Source of the DNA: Ligula intestinalis
Lineage: Eukaryota > Platyhelminthes > Cestoda > Diphyllobothriidea > Diphyllobothriidae
Length of the DNA: 64,000 nt
NCBI GenBank assembly: GCA_036362985.1
Contig: JAYGXS010000004.1
Span: forward strand, 29,772,116 to 29,836,115
Direction of reading: 5' to 3'
Shown here: piece by piece, positions 22,652-33,399 of the stretch
Layout: each line of letters begins with the position of its first letter
Numbering within the stretch: position 1 is the stretch's first letter
Notes under the pieces: generated by a model
Seen by the model: the letters and a program-made list of their open reading frames with translations, nothing else
Told to the model about the DNA's origin: nothing
The model's database searches: none
Position numbers and translations under genes: made by a program

Positions 22652-22960
22652 TTATATCAATTCTATTGGCAATGTTCCATTCTTTAAAGTCTGTGAGATA
22701 TTTTCTAACAATAATCTCCGACTAGTATTGTTAAGAAGTGCCCTCGGCATAGAATTAAAGATTTCCAGAAGCTTGACCTGACTACGGTCATGCGTTATGT
22801 GTAAACTGAGACGAAATAAGAAAGCATAAAACTCAGGCTTACTCATTTTCTCATGAACTGCGCCTGGGGAATAGTGGAGAGTAAGCAGCACAAAAGGATT
22901 CCAGATATCGATGAAGTAGAAAAAACCTGCGTCCTGAGTATTCAAGTCATACTGAAACAA
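22652..22960 (-). CDS. candidate exon, 102 residues, unrecognised
   Basis: A minus-strand frame with an ordinary, non-repetitive protein composition: aromatic-rich start (FFYFIDIWNPF), then alternating hydrophobic and charged stretches (KLLEIFNSMPRALLNNTSRR) and a helical-looking end. Just inside its first ATG the text TTGTAGTTGTTTCAG resembles a splice acceptor, so the true exon might start at the following codon. The frame ends with TAA at 22652. I do not recognise the family and chance cannot be excluded. Confidence 0.35.
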   Translation of the reverse strand: MFQYDLNTQDAGFFYFIDIWNPFVLLTLHYSPGAVHEKMSKPEFYAFLFRLSLHITHDRSQVKLLEIFNSMPRALLNNTSRRLLLENISQTLKNGTLPIELI

Positions 22961-23174
22961 CTACAACCCCACTGAAGCGGCCACATCTGGAGAAAAATGA
23001 TGAGCGCCTTTGTGAGGATAGATGGGGTACTGACAAAGAGGCAACCCTTCGAAGGCGTCGCTACCGAATATGCCATATAGCAGCGTTAACGCAAAGACAC
23101 TACGAGTTTCACAATCAAACACTCACGAATCATTCGAGATAGCTTTGAGATTTCAATTCAGGTGGGCAGACATG

Positions 23175-23270
23175 TTAAAGAGGAGAAGATCCGATGATTG
23201 GGACAACACTTTTGTTCACCTGACGTTTCGAAATCCATCGCGGATTCTTCATCAGAGACATAAGCAGAAA
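23175..23270 (-). promoter_or_regulatory. hammerhead-like PLE tail, minus strand
   Basis: On the minus strand CTGATGA (23249-23255), stem II AATCC/GGATT, then GAAACGTC ending at 23222 and AGGTGAACAAAAG. A stem I of about 5 bp (TGTCT with AGGTG, including wobbles) is possible, so all canonical core bases are present. Confidence 0.7.
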
Positions 23271-23299
23271 GCTAGCGATCCCTTGCGTCAAAAAACCTC

Positions 23300-23970
23300 T
23301 CGTGGGCCAGAGGCCGACTTCTTCCACCACCTGGAGTTGGAGTCGCGCACTGGCCGGAAGCAACCATAAGGCGTCAACTAATGAAACCAAAAGACCTACT
23401 GCCAAGGCAAAAAAACATCTGGAGTCGTCTATAGGATCTGTTGCAGGTACCGACAAAGCAACTACGTTGAAGAAACCGGCAGACTTCTCACGACGCGAAT
23501 TGCCGATCACACGGCAGCAGTGCGGCAAAAGTACGCCAGTTCTCAAGTTGCGGCTCATTCGATGGGACCCGACCGCAAATTCAAATTTGATGAAGTCAAA
23601 ATTCCAGCAAGACTTGACAAGCTTTTGAACTGAGGATCAATTGAGCGATGGTTCACGGGGTCCCAGTACAAAGACAAGTGCAATGACCTGCTGTATCCAT
23701 ATTTGATGCTAATGCTCAATTTGGCCACAGCTAGTCGCAACTTGGGGAACGCAAAGGCTACCATGTCGTCTTACGCCAACACCGACCGACCAATCATCAG
23801 GCCTGATTCCCCCACGCCTGATAAAAGTTGAGTAAGTCAGGGCCCATTTGCCGCCTTTCAAGTAATCAATACACGATAGAGCAATTTTCGTTCATTTTCG
23901 TTATCTGTCATGTGTGTGTAGTATTGACTCTGCCTGATAAATGCTACAACTTTCTGTGCATGCATTACCC
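23300..23970 (+). pseudogene. PLE fragment: linker and GIY-YIG endonuclease, degenerate
   Basis: The readable frame has GVAHWPEATIRRQ, LMKPKDLLPRQ, then an endonuclease remnant: NYVEETGRLLTTRIADH and SSQVAAHSMGP. The usual Y-V-G-E-T is Y-V-E-E-T, losing the glycine. Frameshifts separate these blocks. It lacks all RT motifs, so it is 5'-truncated, as is common for PLE copies. Confidence 0.8.
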
Positions 23971-23989
23971 GCTTCTGCTACTGCTTTTC

Positions 23990-24110
23990 CATATGTCTCT
24001 GATAACGAACCTGTGATGGATGTCGAAGCGTCAGGCGAATAAAAATATTGTCCCAGCGATCGAATCTTCTTCTTTATTACTGTCTGGGACTTATATACTC
24101 GCCTGTATTG
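23990..24110 (+). promoter_or_regulatory. PLE 3' tail with hammerhead-like motif
   Basis: CTGATAA at 23999 (one core change), GATGGATGTC, GAAG, CGTC ending at 24032, AGGCGAATAAAA and CCCAGCGATCGAATCTTCTTC. A 5-bp stem I (TGTCT/AGGCG) pairs on paper. It directly ends the PLE fragment upstream. The GAAA to GAAG and GATGA to GATAA changes should weaken cleavage. Confidence 0.75.
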
Positions 24111-24780
24111 TCAGAGATGTTACAGTGCCGTGAAAAATGAAGCAACCGTCTTCAAGGCCAACCGAAAAGACGCTGAAATGACAAAATAATAGGTTCGTAT
24201 GATTCGGGTGCTGCGTATGAAAGACGTCCTCATTACCAATAGACATTAAGAGCGAGGAATAAGCTCGTTAGGCATGTCTGGACGCAATCCAATGTCAACA
24301 CCATCAATCACGCTCTCGGTGATAAACAATACAAAATGTCTGTCATTACAGCCCTCAACAGATGGGGAAATTCCTGGTATCTGCCCAATATTTTCAACAG
24401 CACCTCTCTCCACCACAACTAGAACCTCTGTTCCGGTCCACCTCTTTCAGAATCACACGTGGGCGGGATCGGACATTTGCGACTCCGCTGCACATAATGC
24501 TGCCATAATGCTAGTTCAGCCGTCGCAAAACATGGTGTCCGCAGGGTGCCTCACAGAGTGGGCGCGACACCAATAGCTGGCATCCTAGTATCTTCTACCT
24601 TCTCTTATCCCACCCAACTTGCTGCGACCATCACGCAAAGTCGAAATCACCGGCGGTTGGCGCCGGTAAAGCTTCTGACTAAGCTAATTAGTCCGTCTAT
24701 GCTTGCTGTACATTACCTAGTCCCAACCTCATACCGACGATGCTGGCATAAATTCCACACAGAAAAATACACGATAAAGT
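24111..24780. other. unassigned sequence
   Basis: A plus-strand frame at 24274-24576 (100 residues, Thr/Ser-rich) is unrecognised. The first 40 bases continue PLE-tail-like text. Confidence 0.45.
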
Positions 24781-25339
24781 TTAGAAGAAGAAGAAGAAGA
24801 TGATGATGATCTTGATGAACAGGAAGAATAATAATTATAAGAATAAGAAGAAGAAGTAGCAGAAGAAGAAGAAGAAGAAGAAGAAGAAGAAGAAGAAAGG
24901 GAAGAGGAAGAAGAAGAAGAAGAAGAAGAAGAAGAAAAAGAAAAAGAACAAAAAGAAAAAGAACAAAAAGAAAAAGAAGAAGAAGAAGAANNNNNNNNNN
25001 AGAAAGAAGAAGAGGAAGTAGAAGAGGAAGAAGAAGAAGAAGAAGAAGAAGAAGAATAATAATAAGAAAGGGAGGAGGAAGAAGAAGAAGAAGAAGAAGA
25101 AGAAGAAGAAGAAAAGAAGAAGAAGAAGAAGAAGAAGAAAGGGAAGAAAGGGAAGAGGAAGAAGAAGAAGAAGAAGAAGAAAGAGGAAGCAGAAGAGGAA
25201 GAAGAAGAAGAGGAAAAAGAAGAAGAAGAAGAAGAAGAAGAAGAAGAAGAAGAAGAAAGAAGAAGAAGAGGAAGTAGAAGAGGAGGAAGAAGAAGAAGAA
25301 GAAGAAGAAGACGAAGAAGAAGAAAGGGAAGAGGAAGAA

Positions 25340-25374
<35 letters not shown>

Positions 25375-25434
25375 AGAAGAAGAAGAAGAAGAAAAGAAGA
25401 AGAAGAAGAAGAAGAAGACGAAGAAGAAGAAGGC
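24781..25434. repeat. long (GAA)n tract with assembly gap
   Basis: About 650 bp of impure GAA repeat on the plus strand, with AAAAAG, GAGGAAGTAG and ATAATAAG interruptions and 10 N at 24991-25000. It extends on the minus strand from the TTCTTC end of a family-B tail (25435-25530). True length is unknown because of the gap. Confidence 0.97.
24991..25000. other. assembly gap (10 N)
   Basis: Ten N inside the GAA tract, probably a placeholder of arbitrary size. Confidence 0.99.
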
Positions 25435-26262
25435 GTGTCATACACTGGAATCATAATTTTATTAATCTGAGCATTCAAATTCTTGCAGGAGCCCATTTTC
25501 AGAGATAAAAGCGTCAACGAAAAAAGCAACAGTTATAGGGGGCAGGGGCCTATTAACCGTTAAAGGGGGGAGAGGTAGGGCGCCCACATATATTGTCTTC
25601 CGCAGGCATCTCAGCCCGGCCGACACGGGTGATTAATGGGTTCTCTCCCTCCCCTTCTCGCCCCCTGTAACGGCCGATCAGTCCTCGTTGATGAACGTTC
25701 ACCCGACCGCTAACGGAACTCATCTTTTCCGCTTGGCCGGGGGCATTGGCAGAGGCCCTGACAGCTGTATAAGTTGGTAAGGTAGACGGATCGAATTATT
25801 GGCAAAGAAAATGGAGACTGAAATGGCGATTTATGGCTTATTAGCTGTCATCAACCAGTCATCCAGACCCAAGTGGCGTCTCACCCGAGCCTCAAACTCG
25901 CGACCCCTTTGATCAGAGTCAAACGCCCTAACCACTGAGCCACAAGCTCGTTGTCTTGCCGGGTTAGGTCGAAGAATATTGACACTCATTGATGAACATT
26001 CATCCGACCGCTAACGGAGCTCATCCATCCCACTCTGCTTCGGGTCTTTTCAGATGCCCTAACAGCCGTAGCAGCTGGGCTGATTAGCCCCTGCTCCCTA
26101 TGACTGCTGTTTGTTTTTTGTAGACGTTTTTGTCTCTGACGATGGAATTCTGCAAGATTTCTGAATGTCAGACGAATAAAATTATGACACCTGTGATATG
26201 CATGCCTTATTCTTCTTCTTCTTCTTCTTCTTCTTATTCTTCTTCTTCTTCTCTATCTATAC
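25435..26262. mobile_element. inverted pair of family-B tails enclosing a SINE
   Basis: The left tail (25435-25530, minus) is degraded: CTGAAAA ... GAATGCTCAGATTAATAAAAT. The right tail (26110-26205, plus) has CTGACGA at 26136, a stem II, GAAT and GTC ending at 26169; TTGTCT and AGACGA can form a 6-bp stem I. Inner flanks also pair: CAGTTATAGGGGGCAGGGGC at 25529 against GCCCCTGCTCCCTATGACTG near 26087. The right tail runs into TTC repeats at 26214-26251. Confidence 0.7.
25880..25965 (-). repeat. tRNA-derived SINE head
   Basis: Minus strand: A-box-like GTGGCTCAGTGGTTAGGGCG, then a B-box-like GGTCGCGAGTTTGAGGC. Spacing resembles a tRNA, but the acceptor arms do not pair, so a SINE head is more likely than a functional tRNA gene. 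It lies between the paired tails. Confidence 0.6.
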
Positions 26263-27730
26263 ACAGCTGGGATGCGAACATTCGACTCAATTCATATGAT
26301 GTTTTATCTCACAGGCCTACAGTTACTCCAAAATTTGTCCCATTAGGGTCGAGTTTACTCGTCAACAGACAGTCCTCCAAGTCACAGCTTTCTGTTTGTC
26401 GTAATGCAGTGAAGCGTATCAGAGTTATTATAGTCGTGAAGGCATTGATTTGCCTTGGGGCAGAATTCCAGCTATTCTGTCTTGCGAGCTCTTCTTTTTG
26501 TCGGTCTACTGAGTCTCTGTATAGTGACTGGCTGAAGTAAAAAGTCCATCTACACATGCCATACATGACCACGTGTACCAGATTGCATAAAAGGGCATAC
26601 CTACCACGTAGGTGAGAACTGTTTGTGCCAAAATGCGACATTACATCCGAAGTACAGGTTTGTCGTAGGAAAAACATAACGCCTTACGTTGGTGGCGTGC
26701 ATATGAGTGTTGTAGAGTAACTTACTGCGTAGCCTAGGATGGTGAGTTAGGCAGGTTTATCAAGATGTAATGATTTGGCCTGGGATGCACTTTTTAACCC
26801 GAGAATTCCAAGGACATGCAACTGACCCAAAAGACCTATGTGATGACCGAATGCCTTTTGAATGGGACGGGAACAGTGGGTGTAATTTGGGAGGTCTGAA
26901 CTCGGTTCTGCGCTCTCAGTCCAATTGATGTGCATGTAAATGAGCAGGCCGATGCGTGATTTACATGACTATAGACAGTAAGAACAGGATTGAACCACCG
27001 TTAATAATTTGGTGGTGGTTAAATAAGTACCTGTTATGGCACAGCAGCCCTCGAATGTAGGGATTGACTTGGTTTCGCTGACACTGTCATGTACGCAGGT
27101 ATTGCTTAATATCCTGGTGAGACATGCGCAACGGATCTGAGTTGGGGATCCGGGCACCGGTTAACCGGTCTTAATGCAATGCGACCAATCAGGCTGCCAT
27201 GGTGTTCGAAGATGCGGTCTCAATGGCAACCAATTGGAATCGAGATCATACCGTTGGTGATATGCGCAATAGTCGCACTGGCTTGCCGGAGGTCGTTAGG
27301 GGGAGACTAGGGGGCAGCATCGGTGTTGAGTTTTGAGATAAAAAGGTGGCTTGTTCGAGTTATAATTGCATTGGGTTCGTCGATGTGCAACAAAGCTGAT
27401 CTTTGCCCTGAATGTTCGTTTAAAATGTGGACAAGATGAAAAATGTTGGTTGCTGGTGTCATTGGTCCATAGAAGATTATGGCTTCATCGTTTTAACTGA
27501 GAACATAAAACTGAAGACGCTAGGAGCGAGTACACAATCCTGTCTCACCCTATTTCTCCCAGCGAACACTGAAGAGACTGCCAGCCATCGCATCTTCTCG
27601 TTCCTGCTTTGCCTTTGGTGTAAGTCTCTCCGGACATCTGAATTTCTAAATAACTCTTCGGAGTCAATCGCAATTATTTGCACCTAAGGTTTTCCCGACG
27701 TCGAGGCTGGTGGGCGTGACTTGGCAAGAG
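26263..27730. other. unassigned sequence
   Basis: Frames at 26130-26540 (+), 26309-26677 (-) and 27427-27687 (+) have no recognised domains and overlap on opposite strands in part. No repeat family was matched. Confidence 0.4.
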
Positions 27731-27940
27731 AATGTATTGCACTAGTTTTGTCACTGTCGACTTGCGTGACCGTGAATTTCATGGCGGTGGCCTGAACTCC
27801 ATCCCCCAGCTCGTTCCATTAGGTCTCCACCATGCAGTACGCAACTGGTATTCGTTTTTTCTGCGGATGCCAATGGTTTCAATTTCTCTGAACTAGTGCC
27901 TTTTATAGTGTTTTTAGTATGCTTTCCTGTAAACATGGAG
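27731..27940 (+). repeat. direct repeat R7, unit 1
   Basis: TGTCACTGTCGACTTGCGTGACC, GGCGGTGGCCTGAACTCCATC and TTCCATTAGGTCT match 28200-28280 about 455 bp downstream, and the AACTGGT...CTTTTTATA-GTTTT segment also recurs in unit 2. Confidence 0.7.
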
Positions 27941-28009
27941 CTTTGGAAATTGCGTTCAGGCTACCACCGTGAAATCCACGGTCGCTTAAGTCGACTGTGA
28001 CAGAACTGA

Positions 28010-28200
28010 CGACGGCATTTCGTTATACTGTCAGGTTGCCAGTTTCTGTGTGTTTTCGAAATCAACATCAGACAGGAAAGGCTTTGGTCTCGTAATGGCA
28101 CGATGTAACAGAGAAACCTGACAGCATGTCATGAGGTCCGACCCATAGATTCGTTTACGGTCCAAATTCTGGGTCGGCGAAACAAAATGTTGTCACTAGT
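28010..28200 (+). repeat. dispersed repeat R8, copy 1
   Basis: Shares CTGACAGCATGTCATGAG, TCGAAATCAA-ATCA-ACAGGAAA and GTAACAG blocks with 31310-31465, same strand. Confidence 0.65.
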
Positions 28201-28500
28201 GCTGTCACTGTCGACTTGCGCGACCAGGGATTCCCCGGCGGTGGCCTAAACGCCATCTCCCTACTCCTTCCATTAGGTCTACGCAATGAAATTACTTCTC
28301 CGGAGCTTGTATTTACTGTATATTGAAATTGACGCTATTTCAAAACTTCAGTCAGTGTCCAACAATGCATCAGTTAACTGGTGTTCACTTTCCATGAGGA
28401 TACAATTGGTTCACTTATTTTTTATTTGCTATATTTTAGATGGTGTCTATGTTCGCAACTGGTGCTTTTTATAATGTTTTCAATAAGCTTTCATGCGAAT
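28187..28500 (+). repeat. direct repeat R7, unit 2
   Basis: Second copy of the unit at 27731-27940, with additional sequence in the middle. Confidence 0.65.
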
Positions 28501-28539
28501 TTTTACTATTACTAGTATCAATATCAGTTTAGTTGAAGG

Positions 28540-28860
28540 ATGTATAGGTACGTTGCCTTTGAGTTCCCTTTTTGTAGATGTGTGTCGTAGTAGCACAAAA
28601 TGGTATATCAGCTTGTTGGCGAGGCCAATTGTCCTAAGCCATGAGGTGGTACGCAGTTGTTTTTTAAAGAAAGCTAGCAGACATTGAAAAAAGTCCTAAG
28701 ACATTTTAGGAGAAAAACTGTCGCTCTTGTGGTAGGGAGGTGTGGGGTTAAGGAGGAAAAACGCCCGCTCTTGGGGGGAGGGTCCAACGGTTTGGGAAGC
28801 ATTGCAAAGGTCACCAGAATCATCACCGAGTGCGGAAAATGCGGCCTGATACTGTCTTGC
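28540..28860 (+). repeat. dispersed repeat R1, plus orientation
   Basis: TACGTTGCCTTTGAGTTCCC, GGCGAGGCCA, CATTTTAGGAGAAAAACTG and a GGGAGGGTCC block match 48950-49200 and, inverted, 2635-2937. Confidence 0.65.
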
Positions 28861-28899
28861 TGATTGCAGAGTACGCCGAAAGGGTTGAAAAGACAGACA

Positions 28900-30960
28900 C
28901 ATCTTCTGCGGATCGAACCAAGGGTGTGTTTAGGTCGTCGGGTTCGGCTGATGCGATTGCTGACGGGGTCCTCACCTCATCAAATAGAACATACGTTTGT
29001 TCTGCCTTTAATACAAGATTACTGAAATGTTTCTGGCATTAATTTTGCTAATCTGTAAAATGGATATTCAGAAGTAATAAAATATTTTGTTTTTGTATTT
29101 CGTTCCTTGTTTTTTTTATAAATTCGTCAATAAAGCTAACATTCATTGCTGAGCGCTCACTGATCGCTAACAGAGCTCACTCATCCAGCACAGCCTGTGG
29201 TTTCATTTCTCAGCAGCCGCATCCAGAAATGGCCATCCCAGCCTCCGTCGCCTTTGTCAGCAATGCTATCTGCCTAAAACTAACATTATTTTGTATAAGG
29301 CATCTCCTTTCCGTAATCGATTACAAAATGTCTGTCTTCTCGGCACCTATATGCAGAATACGGAGGAAATTCTTAGAACTTAGGACTTCTTTGCAATTTG
29401 GGATCTTTTCTAATCACGGGAGGTGACACGTTTAGGTGCGGGCTCCCAGGCATCTGCGCCATCTACCGCCTCCGGTCTTCCCGATCTGGTCATGACACCG
29501 GGCTCAGCTGTGGGAGAGTGCGGTAGATGCTGCGCAAACCCACTATCCTTGACAGATAAATCACGCGCAAGTCACCTTCCTGTGCCACAATGCTGGACCT
29601 CGTTGAAATTGACAGCTGAACAGACACGTAACAAAGACATTAAAATGCTCCCCTATCTTCCGAAAACCACCTGTACCATCCACTTTTAAACTAGGAAATA
29701 CCACCCTTCTCGCGTGGAGGGTGTCAGTGGTAACTGAATTCACAGGCAAAATAGTTTTGTGTACTTCAGATATATTAGCTCATGCACTGAAGAAATGCTG
29801 GTCTCCAGATATTTTTCCGGCTTTATTTAAAAAGACCTGGTCATTCTTGAATGTATCTTTCGAATGCTCTCTTAAGCTGCCGGTGTTTCCTATGTCTTTT
29901 TAGGTGAAATTATAGTACAGCACCACTTTTTAATGGTCAAGAAATTCACTAATCGCATCCTAAGTGAAGCTGCTCACCCTCTGCACTCGGAACCAATGGC
30001 TGCGAAGTCTTCCCGTACAATGCACCGAGGCTTCTCTCATATGTTTTACCGTACATTGGCATATCAGCACTCGTTACTCTCATTCCTAGCACGCCACCTC
30101 ACCTGTGAAGAATTGGAAATTGAGAAGGTTAAAGCTGACCTGTCTCCATAGTAGAGGTGGATATCGTGTAAAACTTTAATTTGGCGTATTCTATGACCTT
30201 TAAAATGACTCCTTACTCAACTTATCCCTTGATCTCCGTGAATGGAGCCATTTTTTGCTAAAAATTTAGGATATTCACTTCTAAATAAAGCATTTGTCCC
30301 TCTCTCTCTTAAGTAGTTTGGATTCAGGGAAATAGGAGACCAGGAGGACCACTCTTCGAAATCCTTGGAGTATATTACCTATCAAATTCTCTAAATCACC
30401 AACCTACCTTTTTCTAAAGTTGTGGCCTGGAGATGGCATATCGCATCTATTCCATAATGACCGGTCATTTTCACTCTGCCTTACACGACCGTTAGCCCTC
30501 TTAGTCTTGCCTATCCCACGGGCCTGTCAGAAAATCCAGCATCCTTCCCCCTGCTCCTTAATGATTGCTGTTTTGTTCACCAAACACCGCCGTCTTGCTA
30601 GATCGCATATCAATGTACAGGAAGACGCCATGTATTCGATAATTCATTTTGACCTATTTTGACTTGTTTACTTTAGGTTTTTTGAAAGCCAGGCATCAAA
30701 TTTATTAAAATATGTCACCTACAAAGATCAGGGGTGGTGAAATGATCCAAATTCAAGCTCGAGTGCGCCAGTACCTCTGTTGGGATTCTAGCTGACCAGT
30801 GATGAATTATAGTCGGTAATATTTCCTCTCGGAATATTACTCACTACTTTACTGAAGACTGGCTGGGTGGCTACTTGAATGTTATCACCAGGCGAGGATT
30901 GGTGAATAGAAATCAAAACGCCCTTGTTTACCAAGTTCCAGCTTACAGGTTAAAGGTCTT
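28900..30960. other. unassigned sequence
   Basis: Several sub-100-residue plus-strand frames, none recognised. A GCTAACRGARCTCATYCATCC block near 29165 also occurs at 25710 and 26010, so scraps of the same interspersed element are present. Confidence 0.4.
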
Positions 30961-30999
30961 CTACTTTTACCTTGTGCACCAGTCCGATGTCTGCTCTCT

Positions 31000-31180
31000 G
31001 TAACATTAGTCAAAAATATGACAGTTAAATTATTAGCAGAAACCCGTTTCTGCTACCGTTTTCTGCTAAGTTTTCTGATGATGAATCTGCGACGGTTGTC
31101 GAAACGTCAGGCGAACTGAATTATTTTCCCAGCGATCGAATCGTCTCCTTCTCAGTTAAATTGTTATCGTACAATACTGA
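31000..31180 (+). promoter_or_regulatory. solo PLE tail with hammerhead-like motif
   Basis: CTGATGA (31075-31081), GACGGTTGTC, an intact GAAACGTC ending at 31108, AGGCGAACTGAATTA and CCCAGCGATCGAATCG. Core bases are all present. Stem II is weaker than in other copies and stem I is short. No RT or endonuclease lies upstream, so it is a truncated or solo tail. Confidence 0.65.
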
Positions 31181-31309
31181 TAAATAAGGTACTGCTACCG
31201 ATCAACCAGTGAAGGTGTATATAAACTCATAACAAGTCCAAAAACCAGAGTTAAAATCTAGAAGATAGTGTTGCCTGGCCACAATCAAAAATGTAAGCTA
31301 ACAAATTCC

Positions 31310-31465
31310 GTGGCAGTCATTCGACTGCGAACGTCTCTATGCTGTCGAAATCAAGATCATACAGGAAAAGCTTTGATCTTCTATTTGCACGGCGTAACAG
31401 GGAAAACTGACAGCATGTCATGAGTTCCGATGCATACGGTTCTAATGCTCGATCAGTAAAACAAA
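31310..31465 (+). repeat. dispersed repeat R8, copy 2
   Basis: Partner of 28010-28200. Confidence 0.65.
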
Positions 31466-32305
31466 ACGCTGTTAAACACTGCTGTCTGTGGTCAGAAACG
31501 TAAACATTTGCTAAGAGAATTTATAAAGCTGAAGTCGTCTCTTGTCCCTCGAAAAGGATGCGATTCTGCACGCTCGCCTTCACTTGAGTTTCATTGAATT
31601 AAGGTCAAATTTTCCATTTCCAGTCTGGATTTTTTTAAAGATATTGCTTATATAGGTGTACTTTTAGAGTCCAACACAAAACAACAGGTTTTATGCTTTG
31701 CTATGTAATAACATAGAAAATTCCATTGTTCAGCTATAGGCCACCTGTTTTCCTTCAACATAAAAACACAACATACAGTTGTCTTTAGTGAAAGGTTTTC
31801 GGAGCATTAACACCAATGGAAAGTTTAAAATAACTAAACAAAATAAACGTTTAACTACTTACTCGAATTTCCAGCGCGTTTCTGTAGGATTTAGGCCACC
31901 TTTTTATTTATGCCAATGCTGCCGTCCAGGGTTGCGGGTAACATAGCTTAACCCGTTTGATGGTGGGTGCTTGGCGTGATTGAACTCATTAGCCGTCCTT
32001 TTAATGGCCGGTCGTGGTTGGTTGAGGTCCCTTTTTGCGCACAGAATATGCAGCATTAATCGGCCCCAACCGCATCTAGTATCGGGTTTATTTTTTCTGC
32101 CACCAGGCAGATAGATATACGCATGATTTTCAAAGAAAGTACGAAACACCAGTCTCACATTCACTGGGTACATACAGCTTTGGTTGGTCAAAATGCCCAC
32201 TTCACGATTTTTCACGCTTCAGGTGGGAACATTCCTGCAGGTCAAACTGCGTCCCTCTAGTGACTTTGGACAAAAACGTGATAGAGGAGAAAAGGACCTA
32301 ATAGA
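31466..32305. other. unassigned sequence
   Basis: A minus-strand frame (31904-32215, 103 residues) is unrecognised. No repeat matched. Confidence 0.4.
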
Positions 32306-32308
32306 CTT

Positions 32309-32830
32309 TGAGAAGTAGAAGACGACTCGATCGCTGCGACAATATGTTTATTCGCCTGACGGTTAGAAATCCGTCGCCGATTCATCATCAGAAACATAAT
32401 CACAGAACAGTAACAGAAACAGTTTTTGTGTGCATAGGGTTCTGTCGTAAAACTTAAAGGTACAGAAAAATCGATAAATGCCTTGAATGTGCGCTGATTC
32501 GTTGCGTCAGCAATGACCATCTGGCCTTGTGGTGTTGGCATAAGATGATATAGTGGCCGCTCGGGGAACACACAGGCCTACAAATCATCTCATGCTAACA
32601 GCACAAGGCCAGATGGTCATTGCTGACGCAACGAATCAGCGTATATTCAAGGCATTTATCGATTTTTTCTGTACCTTTAAGTTTTACGACAGAACCCTAT
32701 GCACACAAAAACTGTTTCTGTTACTGTTCTGTGATTTTGTCTTTGATGATGAATTGGTGACGGATTTCAAAACGTCAGGTGAATAAACCTCTTGTCACAG
32801 CGATTGAGTCGTCTTCTTCTTCTCACTTAC
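32309..32830. mobile_element. inverted pair of PLE tails, about 245-bp arms
   Basis: Arms at 32309-32555 and 32580-32830 are long, highly similar inverted copies separated by only about 25 bases. Each ends with the PLE tail in outward orientation: minus CTGATGA at 32385-32391 (GAAA degraded to CTAACC), plus TTGATGA at 32743 with CAAAACGTC ending at 32776. Cores are altered on both sides. Overlapping frames inside are mirror products of the same DNA. Confidence 0.85.
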
Positions 32831-33119
32831 TTCCTGGGACTCGCATGTTCGCTTGTAAAAGCATACTATACTTTTTAAAATTGAGGCGTCGTAATTTCAC
32901 GCATGGCCAAGGAACTTGAAAAATTTAATTACGAATCATAAATTGGGTTTGTTGTTTCTTCCCATCAAGTTATAAAACTTCCAAGTTAACGACGATCGGA
33001 ATAAGTTAGGATATACGTCGACTTGTATAACTGTTTAAGCAAGATACAGGAAGAAACACCCACTCGCTTACTTTAAATCGGTGGATTTGGGATAAATTTC
33101 TGGAACTGTAAATATTCCG

Positions 33120-33380
33120 TGGCTTAACCTTAACAGTAATCCGCCGAAAACTTAATTGCATCTTTTATCTCAACTCGAGCCCTACCTTAAACCTAAGCCT
33201 TACGATGAACAAAATTCCAGACACTTACCCTTAACCTACTCCTGAGCCAACCCCAAAATTTACCCTTACTCTCACCTTTATCTTAAGCCTTATTTCTTTG
33301 GAATTCGGCGCAAAACTCCATTTATCGTAAGCGGTTCCTATTCCCGTCTCCTTTTCAGGTGGCCATGCAAGTTATCTTCA
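33120..33380. repeat. degenerate CCTTAA/CCCTAA-like text
   Basis: Irregular alternation of CTTAACC, CCCTACC and CTTACCC motifs. Related wording occurs at 10905, 12690, 54440 and 58540. It is followed by CGGTTCCTATTCC near 33341, which echoes R3 copies. Confidence 0.5.
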
Positions 33381-33399
33381 CCTCACTGCCCAACTCGAT

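Noticed and set aside
24713..25529. Two very long minus-strand frames (242 and 266 residues) rich in Leu/Ser/Phe
   Set aside because: They are translations of the GAA/TTC microsatellite and cross the N gap.
32257..32786. Overlapping frames on both strands with identical wording
   Set aside because: They are mirror products of the inverted duplication rather than genes.
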